Positions 27,851 to 37,234 of a stretch of DNA of 64,000 nt are shown piece by piece. The number at the start of each line of letters is the position of its first letter. Within the stretch, counting starts at the first letter, position 1. Location of the stretch: contig JAGHUP010000001.1 in the NCBI GenBank assembly GCA_018064755.1, forward strand, positions 1 to 64,000, in the 5' to 3' direction. Made by a program: the position numbers and the translations under genes. Under the pieces are notes generated by a model. That model ran no database searches. It was given only the letters and a program-made list of their open reading frames with translations, and was not told the DNA's origin. This stretch comes from Candidatus Crickella equi (GTDB lineage Bacteria > Bacillota > Clostridia > Peptostreptococcales > Anaerovoracaceae).

Positions 27851-27856
27851 CAACAG

Positions 27857-29191
27857 ATGATTAAGGAGGAAATTGTGGCTACATATATTCCTAATACCAG
27901 AGAAGAGCAGTTAGCAATGCTCAACGAGATTGGTTATAAGGATTTCGACGACCTCTTTAAGCACATCCCTGCTGATGCCAAAGTAAAAGGCGAGCTCAAC
28001 TTACCTAGCGGCAAGTCCGAACTCGAGGTTGACGCAATCGTTCAGGGACTGGCTAACAAGAACGTTGTATTCCGTTCAATCTTCCGTGGTGCTGGCGCTT
28101 ACAATCACTACGTACCAGCTACTGTAGATGCAATTGCTAACAAGGAAGAATTCCTTACAGCTTACACACCATACCAGGCTGAGATCAGCCAGGGTATCCT
28201 TCAGTCCATCTTCGAGTATCAGACAATGGTTGCTGAACTCACTGGAATGGACATCGCTAATGCTTCCATGTACGATGGAGCTTCTGCAGCAGCAGAGGCT
28301 TGCAACATGTTCAAGGACAGAAAGCATAGCACTATCTACGTTTCAGACGCAGTAGACAAGAGAATCCTTAAGGTAATCGAAACTTATTCATTCGGAAGAA
28401 ACACTAAGGTATGTGTTGTTCCTTCCAAGGATGGAGTTACTGATAAGGCAGCTCTTAAGGAAATGCTCGAAGCAGACGCTGAATCAGCTTGCTTCCTGAT
28501 GCAGTATCCTAACTTCAACGGTATCGTTGAGAACGCAGACGAGCTCTGCCAGATTACTCACGATGCTGATACTAAGTTCATTATGTACGTTCAGCCACTC
28601 GCTCTCGGAGCACTCAAGACTCCTGGCGAAATCGGCGCTGACGTTTGCGTAGGAGAGGGACAGCCTCTCGGACTCGGACTCGAGTTTGGTGGACCTTACC
28701 TCGGACTCCTCGCAGCTAACGCTAAGTTCATGAGACAGATCCCAGGAAGACTGATCGGTGAGACAGTTGACTCCAAGGGTGACAGAGGATTCGTTCTTAC
28801 ACTGCAGGCAAGAGAGCAGCACATCCGTCGTGAGAAGGCTAGTTCCAACATCTGCTCCAACGAAGCACTTTGCGCACTGAGAGCTGGAATCTATCTGGCA
28901 ACAATCGGTCCTAAGGGACTCAAGGATGTTGCTACACTTTGCTCATCCAAGGCTCATTACCTCGCTGAGGAACTCGGCAAGGTTGGCCTGAAGCTCGCTT
29001 ATGATGGTGAGTTCTGGAATGAGTTCGTAACTACTTGCCCAGATGCAGACAAGCTGCTCAAGGCTCTTGGCGACAAGGGTATCCTCGGTGGACTCAAGCT
29101 CGAAGATGGCAACATCCTCTGGGCTTGCACAGAGATGAACACTAAGGCTGACATCGACGAAGTAGTAGCAATCGCAAAGGAGGTGTTCTAA
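27857..29191 (+). CDS. gcvPA: Glycine dehydrogenase (decarboxylating) subunit 1
   Basis: YIPNTREEQLAMLNEIGYKDFDDLFKHIP... Confidence 0.97.
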   Translation: MIKEEIVATYIPNTREEQLAMLNEIGYKDFDDLFKHIPADAKVKGELNLPSGKSELEVDAIVQGLANKNVVFRSIFRGAGAYNHYVPATVDAIANKEEFLTAYTPYQAEISQGILQSIFEYQTMVAELTGMDIANASMYDGASAAAEACNMFKDRKHSTIYVSDAVDKRILKVIETYSFGRNTKVCVVPSKDGVTDKAALKEMLEADAESACFLMQYPNFNGIVENADELCQITHDADTKFIMYVQPLALGALKTPGEIGADVCVGEGQPLGLGLEFGGPYLGLLAANAKFMRQIPGRLIGETVDSKGDRGFVLTLQAREQHIRREKASSNICSNEALCALRAGIYLATIGPKGLKDVATLCSSKAHYLAEELGKVGLKLAYDGEFWNEFVTTCPDADKLLKALGDKGILGGLKLEDGNILWACTEMNTKADIDEVVAIAKEVF

Positions 29192-29192
29192 G

Positions 29193-30611
29193 ATGAAGTT
29201 AATATTTGAAAAGAGCATCCCTGGAAGAGGACAGCAGATCTTCCCTGCTTGCGATGTACCTGAAGTATTACCTAAGGTAGAACTGCGTAAGTCAGTTGCA
29301 CATCTCCCAGAGATTTCTGAGAACGAGATGGGCAGACACTATACAGCTCTTGCTAAGAGAGCACACGGAGTTAACGATGGATTCTATCCACTCGGCTCCT
29401 GCACAATGAAGCACAACCCTCGTATCAACGAGAAGATGGCTTCTCTCCCTGGATTCACTAAGCTGCATCCACTTCAGCCAGCTTGCTCCGTTAAGGGCGC
29501 TAACGAGCTGATTACTGGACTGGAGAAGGCTCTCTGCGAGATTACAGGTATGGACGGAGTTACTTTCCAGCCTGCAGCAGGAGCTCACGGTGAGTTCACT
29601 GGACTTCTCTTCATCAAGTCATATCATGAGAGCAGAGGAGATCACGAGAGAAACGAGATCATCGTTCCTGACTCAGCTCATGGTACTAACCCTGCATCCG
29701 CTACAATGGCTGGATACAAGACAGTTGAGATTAAGTCCAACGACAAGGGAATGGTTGACATCGAGTCACTGAAGGCTCACCTCGGTCCTAAGACTGCTGG
29801 TCTGATGCTGACTAACCCTAACACTGTAGGTCTCTTCGATGAGAACATCATGGAGATTACCAAGCTCGTTCACGAAGCTGGCGGACTTTGCTACTATGAT
29901 GGAGCTAACCTGAACGCTGTAATGGGCGTTGTTAGACCTGCAGATATCGGATTCGACGTAATTCATATGAACCTGCACAAGACTTTCTCAACACCTCACG
30001 GTGGCGGCGGTCCTGGTTCAGGTCCATGCGGATACAAAGCATTCCTCGCTCCATTCGCACCTGGTCTCGTAAGTCGTGACGGTGGCGAGTATACAAGAGC
30101 TGAGAAGAGCTTTGGTAATATGACAGGATTCTACGGAAACTTCCTCGTAATGGTTAAGGCTTATACTTACATCCTGACTCTTGGTAAGGAAGGCATCCCA
30201 GCAGCAGCTAAGAACGCTGTACTGAATGCTAACTACATGCAGGAGAAGCTGAAGGATCTGTATCCAGTTGCTTACGATACAACTTGCATGCACGAGTTCG
30301 TTCTGTGTCTCGAGGAGATTCACAAGAATGATAAGGTTTCCGCTCTGGACGTTGCTAAGGCACTTCTGGATTACGGTATCCATCCACCTACAATGTACTT
30401 CCCTCTGATTGTTCACGAAGCTCTGATGATTGAGCCTACTGAGACAGAGACTAAGGAAACTCTTGATGAGGCTATTACAGCATTCAGAGAGATCTATGAG
30501 CAGATCAAGAACGCACCTGAAGCTGTATGTGCTTGCCCACAGACTACACCAGTACTCAGATTGGACGAAGTTAAGGCAGCAAGAGAACCAGTACTAAAGT
30601 ATCAGTTCTAA
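29193..30611 (+). CDS. gcvPB: Glycine dehydrogenase (decarboxylating) subunit 2
   Basis: PLGSCTMKHNPRINE; NLHKTFSTPHGGGGPGSGP PLP site. Confidence 0.97.
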   Translation: MKLIFEKSIPGRGQQIFPACDVPEVLPKVELRKSVAHLPEISENEMGRHYTALAKRAHGVNDGFYPLGSCTMKHNPRINEKMASLPGFTKLHPLQPACSVKGANELITGLEKALCEITGMDGVTFQPAAGAHGEFTGLLFIKSYHESRGDHERNEIIVPDSAHGTNPASATMAGYKTVEIKSNDKGMVDIESLKAHLGPKTAGLMLTNPNTVGLFDENIMEITKLVHEAGGLCYYDGANLNAVMGVVRPADIGFDVIHMNLHKTFSTPHGGGGPGSGPCGYKAFLAPFAPGLVSRDGGEYTRAEKSFGNMTGFYGNFLVMVKAYTYILTLGKEGIPAAAKNAVLNANYMQEKLKDLYPVAYDTTCMHEFVLCLEEIHKNDKVSALDVAKALLDYGIHPPTMYFPLIVHEALMIEPTETETKETLDEAITAFREIYEQIKNAPEAVCACPQTTPVLRLDEVKAAREPVLKYQF

Positions 30612-30622
30612 TTAAAAGATAA

Positions 30623-30657
30623 GAATGGTTGCGCTAATGCGCAGCCATTCTTTTTTC
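30623..30657 (+). terminator. gcv operon terminator
   Basis: AAGAATGGTTGCGCTAATGCGCAGCCATTCTTTTTT. Confidence 0.85.
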
Positions 30658-30679
30658 GCGATAAATGCGTCTAAATTTA

Positions 30680-30886
30680 GAAAGACAGTTACCAGCATTA
30701 TTTTTCAACACTTCGCTCTGCTGAGTAACTGTCTTTTTCATTATTTACTCAATAAAAAAAGGGGAATATATAGCATTTCGCTATATATTCCCTTCATTTC
30801 CGTATAAAAACAAACTCTTCTTGCATAAAAGTCAGTTACTCGAGAGCCGCAACCGTTGCGATTAAAAGTCGGTAACTGTCTTTTGA
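30680..30886. repeat. Two palindromic units AAAGWCAGTTAC-N32-GTAACTGTCTTTT plus central hairpin
   Basis: Both units have exactly 32 nt between arms; between them GGGAATATATAGCATTTCGCTATATATTCCC (30761-30792). Confidence 0.8.
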
Positions 30887-30902
30887 ACTTTTGGCAAAAA
30901 TA

Positions 30903-32147
30903 CTATTTGAAAAAGTCTTTGCCGATGTGGTAGGCGATTTCGAGGTCTTCCATGATGGTGCGTGTTACAACGTCTACGATGAGGAAGCCGAATGAAATTG
31001 CCAGGCAAGTTGATACAAGCGCAAATGTTTGGCTCTGTACCATTGCGTAGTCCTGAATGACGAATCCGTACATTACGTAGTAGAGCGCAGCTCCCGGGAT
31101 GAGCGGGAATACGGATGCTGTCAGGAAGATTGTTGATGGAGCTTTGTTCACGCGTGACATTATGAATGCGTATAATGCTACGAAGATTGCGCCCATCAGA
31201 GTTGCAAAGAAGTTGCTTGGCACTATCTTGATTGCTACCAGATAGATTGCGTAGGTGCAGAAGGCGCCGATTCCAGAGTATACAACTTGTCTTCCCTTGA
31301 CTTTGAAAAGTACGGCGAAGGCGATACATCCGATTGTACAGGATAACAACTGCACGATGGCACTGTTAGCGATGAGGGATGTGTCTGCCTCTTGAATATC
31401 GTAAAGAGCTAACATGGCGAGTGCAGTTCCTACTGCAATGCCTGCTGCTCCAAGTATTGAGTTCATTATATTGATTGAGCCGGAGATAAAGTCTCTCTGG
31501 AGCAATTCTCTGATGCCGTTGGTCGTTGACATGGCTGAAATCAGGAGCATTACGATTCCTATCATTATGCTCTTGTGATTGACATCCAGGCCGAACTTAT
31601 AACAGCAGAGGATAATTATCTCGGCAAGGAACGCCAGCAATGTGTTATATACCAGAAGGTTATGTTCACGTTTGCTGAGAATACTACCAGCGCCAGCAAT
31701 TGCCAGAGAAGCAACTGCCGCAATGATTGCATCCAGCCAATGGCCACCGAAGAATACCGCGAAAGCCGTACCACCAACTAGCATCGCAACGTAGTACATC
31801 CAAGTTGGCTGTGGTTTGCGACTCATGACTTCGTGGAATTTGGCCGCGAGCTCGTCTGCGTCTGGTGTATTGGCACAGACATATCTGCAGAGGTCATTAA
31901 GGTAGTCGAGTCTATCGAGGTTCACGGAAGTGCTCTCAATATGGCGGACCTGAGTGATGAATTCTCCGTCCTGGGTCTCGACTGTTATCTGGATATTGCT
32001 AGGTATAGCAAACACGTCTGAATGTTTGAAGCCATAGGCATGGCACATCCTGTAGATGCTGTCATCCAGTCTGAAATTCTCCGCGCCGCTCTTGAGCATT
32101 GCTTCGCCTATATCCAATATTCCTTTAACTATTCTATGGTAATTCAT
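30903..32147 (-). CDS. Threonine/serine exporter family (ThrE-like)
   Basis: 414 aa; LKSGAENFRLDDSIYRMCHAYGF..., multiple TM helices. Confidence 0.88.
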   Translation of the reverse strand: MNYHRIVKGILDIGEAMLKSGAENFRLDDSIYRMCHAYGFKHSDVFAIPSNIQITVETQDGEFITQVRHIESTSVNLDRLDYLNDLCRYVCANTPDADELAAKFHEVMSRKPQPTWMYYVAMLVGGTAFAVFFGGHWLDAIIAAVASLAIAGAGSILSKREHNLLVYNTLLAFLAEIIILCCYKFGLDVNHKSIMIGIVMLLISAMSTTNGIRELLQRDFISGSINIMNSILGAAGIAVGTALAMLALYDIQEADTSLIANSAIVQLLSCTIGCIAFAVLFKVKGRQVVYSGIGAFCTYAIYLVAIKIVPSNFFATLMGAIFVALYAFIMSRVNKAPSTIFLTASVFPLIPGAALYYVMYGFVIQDYAMVQSQTFALVSTCLAISFGFLIVDVVTRTIMEDLEIAYHIGKDFFK

Positions 32148-32151
32148 GGCT

Positions 32152-32856
32152 CTATTCTACCACAAATTTGTAGCCCACTTTCCTTATATTTTGAATAAAC
32201 ATCGGTTTATTCGGATCATCTTCTATTTTGCTCCTCAGTCTATTGATGTAGACCATGATAACGTTGTCATCGAATACTTCGTTATCCCAGATGAGCTCGT
32301 ATAATGCTTCCCTTGAATAGATGCGATTCGGGTTATCAAGGAAGAGTTTCATCATTGCGTTCTCCTTGCTGGTTAGGATAATCTCCTTGCCGTTCTTGAA
32401 GAGACGCAAAGTGCTAGTGTTATATTCGAAAGGTCCCGCGACGATAACAGCTTCCTCTGATGCGTAAGGGCCCTTGCTGCGTCGAATTAGGGCTTTGACC
32501 CTCGCACCCAAAGTAACCGGGTTGAACGGTTTGACGATGTACTCGTCCGCGCCAATGTCCAGTCCGTACAAAGTATCTATGTCTTCTCTTCGATCGCTCA
32601 CGATGATGACAGGTGTTGTTTTGCCATTCTTACGGAGCTGCTTGATTGTCTCAAACCCATCCATGCCCTGCATGTTAATATCCATCAGAATCAAAGCGTA
32701 ATGCTCTCTTGCAACTTTCTCAAGAGCCTCTTCGCCACTGTTAGCGATATCGCCTTGCATCCCGTTGCTGACAATTACTTTGTTGATCATCTCGGATACC
32801 GATGGTTGATCGTCTACAATTAGGATTTTCTCGTACATAACACCTTCTGTTTGCAT
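32152..32856 (-). CDS. OmpR-type response regulator
   Basis: ILIVDDQPSVSEMI, LILMDINMQGMDG, winged-helix C-terminus. Confidence 0.95.
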   Translation of the reverse strand: MQTEGVMYEKILIVDDQPSVSEMINKVIVSNGMQGDIANSGEEALEKVAREHYALILMDINMQGMDGFETIKQLRKNGKTTPVIIVSDRREDIDTLYGLDIGADEYIVKPFNPVTLGARVKALIRRSKGPYASEEAVIVAGPFEYNTSTLRLFKNGKEIILTSKENAMMKLFLDNPNRIYSREALYELIWDNEVFDDNVIMVYINRLRSKIEDDPNKPMFIQNIRKVGYKFVVE

Positions 32857-32932
32857 CAGTTATTTTCAAAATCTTAAATTGTTATACTACGAGTATAATT
32901 AGAAGTTCTGGTTAATTCAAGGGAGCTAAGGT

Positions 32933-34630
32933 ATGAGAACAGAGAAAGAAACCTTAAAATTTCGTAAGATTTTTGGTATATACACATCCAGTGTTGTTGT
33001 CGCAGCGCTCGCAATTATAGCCGGCATTGCAGTCGGAATATATGCGCTGAACAGTTCATTCCAAGAGCTTGAGGCTGAGCACAACGGACACATGCAATCT
33101 ATAACCCTCTCGGCTGATAGAAATCTTGCCAGTCTATTTAAATTCTGCAGGCAGGAACTTCATGAAGAAGCCCGCATGGCTACCAACCTTTCCGTCGATG
33201 ACTTTATGGTTAACGCGAAGAAGAACGAGCTTCTTTCAGATTCAACTATGAAAGCCATCGCTGTCATTACCGACGGCAAAGTCCGTTCTTGTACCAATTC
33301 ATCCATTCGCAAATTGTCATTCTACTGTGATTACTCTACAGATAATCCTTGCATATGTACTGATAACAATAACAATGCCTATATCGCTTTAATTGAGCCG
33401 GTTTCCAGCCCTAACAATATTGTTGTTGGGCTTCTTAACATGGATAATTTCTTCAAGCGTTTTGCCGGAATGGAGTTGTCTGAGGACTATTGGATGGCCC
33501 TATACGATATGCAGCATGGGCTATGTATTCAGAACAATCAAGAAGAACCTTTCATTAACAATGTAAATTATGAGAATGCTATCAAGTACGGAGCTGGCCT
33601 AGGTATAATGGCCCGCAGCGAACAATACGATGAGATGATATTCGATGAGTATTCCCAGGAGAGCAAATCGCCGCACTCCTCTGAGTATATCGTGACTGCT
33701 TTGCCACAATCTCATAGTGAGAATGGCTATTACGCTATTGGTCTAGCGATTCACACTGACCATTACACCAGAACCCTTACCGATATCTTCTTAAGGACTG
33801 CGATCTGCGGTGCACTTATTCTGTTCGGTATTCTAGTTCTGTTCATAATCAATCGTAAACACAGCCGTGTTAACCAGCAGATGAGGGCGAATATCAGCCT
33901 GTTAAATGAGCAGAACGCACGTCTCCAGGAATTATTAAGTGCTGCTGATGAATTTGCCCACCAGCAGAGGCTAGTTACGATTGGAACGCTTGCCAGCAGC
34001 GCCAACCACGAGTTCAGCAATTTGTTGACGCCGATCCTTGGTTACAGCGTAATGGCTATGGAGAAGGCCCAGGATGATGAGGAGATGATGGATTATCTCG
34101 AGAAGATATACCTCGCAGCATCCAAATCGAAAGAACTAGTTGCCAGGTTCCTGCGTATGTCCAGACGCAGTACTATTCGCGAACGTGTCGATCTGTCGCC
34201 TGATGAACTCCTTGAGAACGTTGAGAAGGTGCTCAATCCTTCGCGCCCGCACAATGTTAAGGTGATTACAGATTATAATTGTCCGGATAAGTGCCTGTAT
34301 GCCTATGAAACCGAGATTGAGCAGGTAATGATTAACCTTATTCTTAATGCTTTCCAGGCAATGAAAAATGAGGGTGGAACCCTTACAATTTCAACTAGCC
34401 ACACGGATGAATACGTTAATATAGTCCTGGCTGACAATGGTCCTGGCATTCCTGAAGAAATTAAACAGCACATATTTGAGCCATTCTACACAACCAAAGA
34501 AGAGGGCTCCGGCACAGGTCTAGGTCTGTCTATAGTCAACCAGATAATAGAGGCTCACCATGGACGCATTGAACTCGACACTGTTGTTGGTCAAGGAACC
34601 ACCTTCAGAATTATCCTTCCTATATATTAA
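32933..34630 (+). CDS. Sensor histidine kinase
   Basis: N-terminal extracytoplasmic sensor; SSANHEFSNLLTPILGYS, NLILNAFQAM, DNGPGIPEEI, GTGLGLSIV. Confidence 0.95.
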   Translation: MRTEKETLKFRKIFGIYTSSVVVAALAIIAGIAVGIYALNSSFQELEAEHNGHMQSITLSADRNLASLFKFCRQELHEEARMATNLSVDDFMVNAKKNELLSDSTMKAIAVITDGKVRSCTNSSIRKLSFYCDYSTDNPCICTDNNNNAYIALIEPVSSPNNIVVGLLNMDNFFKRFAGMELSEDYWMALYDMQHGLCIQNNQEEPFINNVNYENAIKYGAGLGIMARSEQYDEMIFDEYSQESKSPHSSEYIVTALPQSHSENGYYAIGLAIHTDHYTRTLTDIFLRTAICGALILFGILVLFIINRKHSRVNQQMRANISLLNEQNARLQELLSAADEFAHQQRLVTIGTLASSANHEFSNLLTPILGYSVMAMEKAQDDEEMMDYLEKIYLAASKSKELVARFLRMSRRSTIRERVDLSPDELLENVEKVLNPSRPHNVKVITDYNCPDKCLYAYETEIEQVMINLILNAFQAMKNEGGTLTISTSHTDEYVNIVLADNGPGIPEEIKQHIFEPFYTTKEEGSGTGLGLSIVNQIIEAHHGRIELDTVVGQGTTFRIILPIY

Positions 34631-34639
34631 CCTGAATAA

Positions 34640-34668
34640 AAAAGAACCCGTGAAAACGGGTTCTTTCA
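34640..34668. terminator. Bidirectional terminator
   Basis: AAAAAAGAACCCGTGAAAACGGGTTCTTT. Confidence 0.8.
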
Positions 34669-34688
34669 ATTCACATATTATGTCGTGC

Positions 34689-36059
34689 TTACAGTCTTGC
34701 TGCTTCCATAATTGCCTCAGCGAATGATGGATGTGGGTGAATGATGTTAGCAACTTCTTCGAGCATCATTCCTCTTCCAATTGCTACTGCGAGCTCTCCA
34801 ATCAGGTCGGAAGCTCTTCCGCAGAGGAGGTGTGCGCCAATCAGAACGTGGTCATCTGCTCTTGCAACAAGCTTAACGAATCCACGGTCGAGTCCAGCGA
34901 TGATTGTTTTGCCGTTAGCGGACATTGGGTACTTCTTAGTGATAACCTCGATGCCAGCTTCCTTAGCCTCGTCTGCTGTCATTCCTACTACTGCGATCTC
35001 AGGATCTGTGTAGATGCAGCTAGGAACTGTATTCATCTGAATTGTAGCCTGTCCACCGTTCATCATTGCAACTGCGTTACGTCCTTCAGCTGCTGATACG
35101 TGTGCCAGCTGGATGCCGCCGATGCAGTCGCCGATAGCATAGATGCTAGGGCAAGCTGTCTGGTACTGTTCGTTAACGATGAAGAACTTCTTAGCATCCT
35201 TCCACTCGTACTTGTGGTACATTTCTTCGCTGAAGAGACCAACTGTTGTAGGCTTTCTTCCTACGCAGAGGAGAACCTTGTCAGCCTTAACTGCAACTTC
35301 CTCGCCCTTCTCTTCGAATGTAACTACGAGCTTGTCGCCGTCCTTCTCAATCTTCTTAACTGGGGACTTAACGTGAACATCAACGCCCTTCTTCTCGAGA
35401 GTCATCTTGATGGAACGTCCGATTTCCTTGTCAAGGAGTGGCAGCAGTCTGTCAGCTCCCTCGATTACTGTTACGTGATCCTTGAGGTCAGCATAGATAG
35501 TTGCGAACTCGATACCAATAACTCCGCCACCGATGATAACGAAATCAGGAATCTCTTCTCCGCCCATTTCGATCAGCTGTGTACTGTCGATAACGCCTTC
35601 TAGATCTGCACCAGGAATTGGTGGGAAGAATGGGTGTGAACCTGTAGCAAGCATGATCTTCTCAGAAGTATAAGTTTCACCAGCTACTTCAACTTCGTGC
35701 TCACCAGTGATGAGGCCCTGTCCCTCGATGAGTGTAATCTTCTTCTTGTCAATGAGGCCCTTAATTCCAGCTCTCAGAGTGTCCAGAACTTCGTCCTTTC
35801 TCTCTCCGATTCTAGCACGGTTAGCCTTGAGTCCGGAAACTTCAACACCTACTTCTGCGCCATTAGCTGCCTCACGGTATACATCTGAAGAATGCATCAG
35901 CGCCTTAGTAGGAATACATCCTCTGTTCAGACAAGTTCCGCCTACTCTGTCTCTCTCAACGATTGCAACATTCATGCCCAGCTCCTGAGCATAGAAAGCA
36001 GCCTCGTATCCGCCAGGACCTGCTCCAATTATAATTAAGTCAAACTGATAGTCACTCAT
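34689..36059 (-). CDS. lpdA: Dihydrolipoyl dehydrogenase
   Basis: IIGAGPGGYEAAFYAQELG; GGTCLNRGCIPTKAL. Confidence 0.96.
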   Translation of the reverse strand: MSDYQFDLIIIGAGPGGYEAAFYAQELGMNVAIVERDRVGGTCLNRGCIPTKALMHSSDVYREAANGAEVGVEVSGLKANRARIGERKDEVLDTLRAGIKGLIDKKKITLIEGQGLITGEHEVEVAGETYTSEKIMLATGSHPFFPPIPGADLEGVIDSTQLIEMGGEEIPDFVIIGGGVIGIEFATIYADLKDHVTVIEGADRLLPLLDKEIGRSIKMTLEKKGVDVHVKSPVKKIEKDGDKLVVTFEEKGEEVAVKADKVLLCVGRKPTTVGLFSEEMYHKYEWKDAKKFFIVNEQYQTACPSIYAIGDCIGGIQLAHVSAAEGRNAVAMMNGGQATIQMNTVPSCIYTDPEIAVVGMTADEAKEAGIEVITKKYPMSANGKTIIAGLDRGFVKLVARADDHVLIGAHLLCGRASDLIGELAVAIGRGMMLEEVANIIHPHPSFAEAIMEAARL

Positions 36060-36131
36060 TTCTGTATATCCTTTCTGGGGTTCCCCAATTAGTATTTCAT
36101 TAGTAGGTTAATTATATAACAGCCGTGAATT

Positions 36132-37109
36132 TTACTCAACAGCGTCCGCGATTAAATGCAAAACTTCACGTTCTCTTGCAGTCGTTTCTGGAGCAATTCC
36201 GAGCTGGACGATTGACGCTGCATCGTATTTGCAGCCTATCAGATTCTTCTCCAGCTCGTCGAAGATTCTGAACTCCAGTGCGTCAGAGTATATGCGGCAC
36301 TGATCGATTGTCTGTCCCTGCATATGGAGCTGAACGTCTATCTCGCCCCACTCGAATCTATGCTCTATCTCCTTCTCGAATGGAATCTTAGTACCGAATC
36401 TCCATTCCTCGCTAGCGTATCTATCCTTGAGATCCTGTGGAACTTCAGGGAGCTCTACTTCAACAGGTGTGCCACCGTAGTTGCGTCCGAAAGCTTCAAT
36501 CAGAGCATCCTGCATAGTTGTAATCAATTTCTTGCGTGACATCTTGGGCAGATAGTCCTTAAGATTGGTTACACGAGAACGAACTGAGTCTACGCCCTTG
36601 GATTTTAGCTTGGCTGCAGAAGGCCTTAAATACTTCGGCATGTCGCCAAAATCAACGTCCATCATAATTGTTCCATGATGGTAATTATAGCCGTTAGAGG
36701 AGAAATATGCGTGTCCTGAGAACTTCCTGCCATCTACCAGCAGATCATTACGGCCAGTCTTCTCAGCGCTAATGCCAAGGATGCGACATGCCAGCAGAAT
36801 AGTATCCGTCTGCTTGCTGATGTCGTAAAGATCATCACGGGCAATGAATGTAAAATTCAGGTTGCCCATATCGTGATACACGGCCCCGCCACCGGACATT
36901 CTACGAGACAGTCTCGCATCGTCTTCCTTGATCTTCTCGACGTTGCACTCTTTCCATGGATTTTGGTTCCTTCCTATTACTATGGTATGTGCATTCTGCC
37001 ACAGGAATAGTGTTACCTCATCTTCCTTGGCGTTCATAGTCAAGAATTCTTCGGTTGCAAGGTTGTCATATGGATTGGTACAATCCGTTCTCATTACGTT
37101 AAGTTTCAT
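36132..37109 (-). CDS. lplA: Lipoate-protein ligase
   Basis: IGRNQNPWKECN; RRMSGGGAVYHDMGNLNFT. Confidence 0.94.
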   Translation of the reverse strand: MKLNVMRTDCTNPYDNLATEEFLTMNAKEDEVTLFLWQNAHTIVIGRNQNPWKECNVEKIKEDDARLSRRMSGGGAVYHDMGNLNFTFIARDDLYDISKQTDTILLACRILGISAEKTGRNDLLVDGRKFSGHAYFSSNGYNYHHGTIMMDVDFGDMPKYLRPSAAKLKSKGVDSVRSRVTNLKDYLPKMSRKKLITTMQDALIEAFGRNYGGTPVEVELPEVPQDLKDRYASEEWRFGTKIPFEKEIEHRFEWGEIDVQLHMQGQTIDQCRIYSDALEFRIFDELEKNLIGCKYDAASIVQLGIAPETTAREREVLHLIADAVE

Positions 37110-37168
37110 ATTTAACCTCTATTAATTAGAATAATATTTGTCGATTCCATTATAACATAATGAGCATA

Positions 37169-37196
37169 AAAAAGGCGGTTCAATGAACCGCCTTAG
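37169..37196 (-). terminator. Terminator hairpin
   Basis: AAAAAAGGCGGTTCAATGAACCGCCTT. Confidence 0.7.
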
Positions 37197-37234
37197 TGCA
37201 TATTATTGCTGTGTGCTAGTTGTTATCTGTAGCC

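Noticed and set aside
30680-30886. CRISPR-like array (short arms with 32-nt spacers)
   Set aside because: Arms are inverted within each unit rather than direct repeats, only two units exist, and no cas genes are present.
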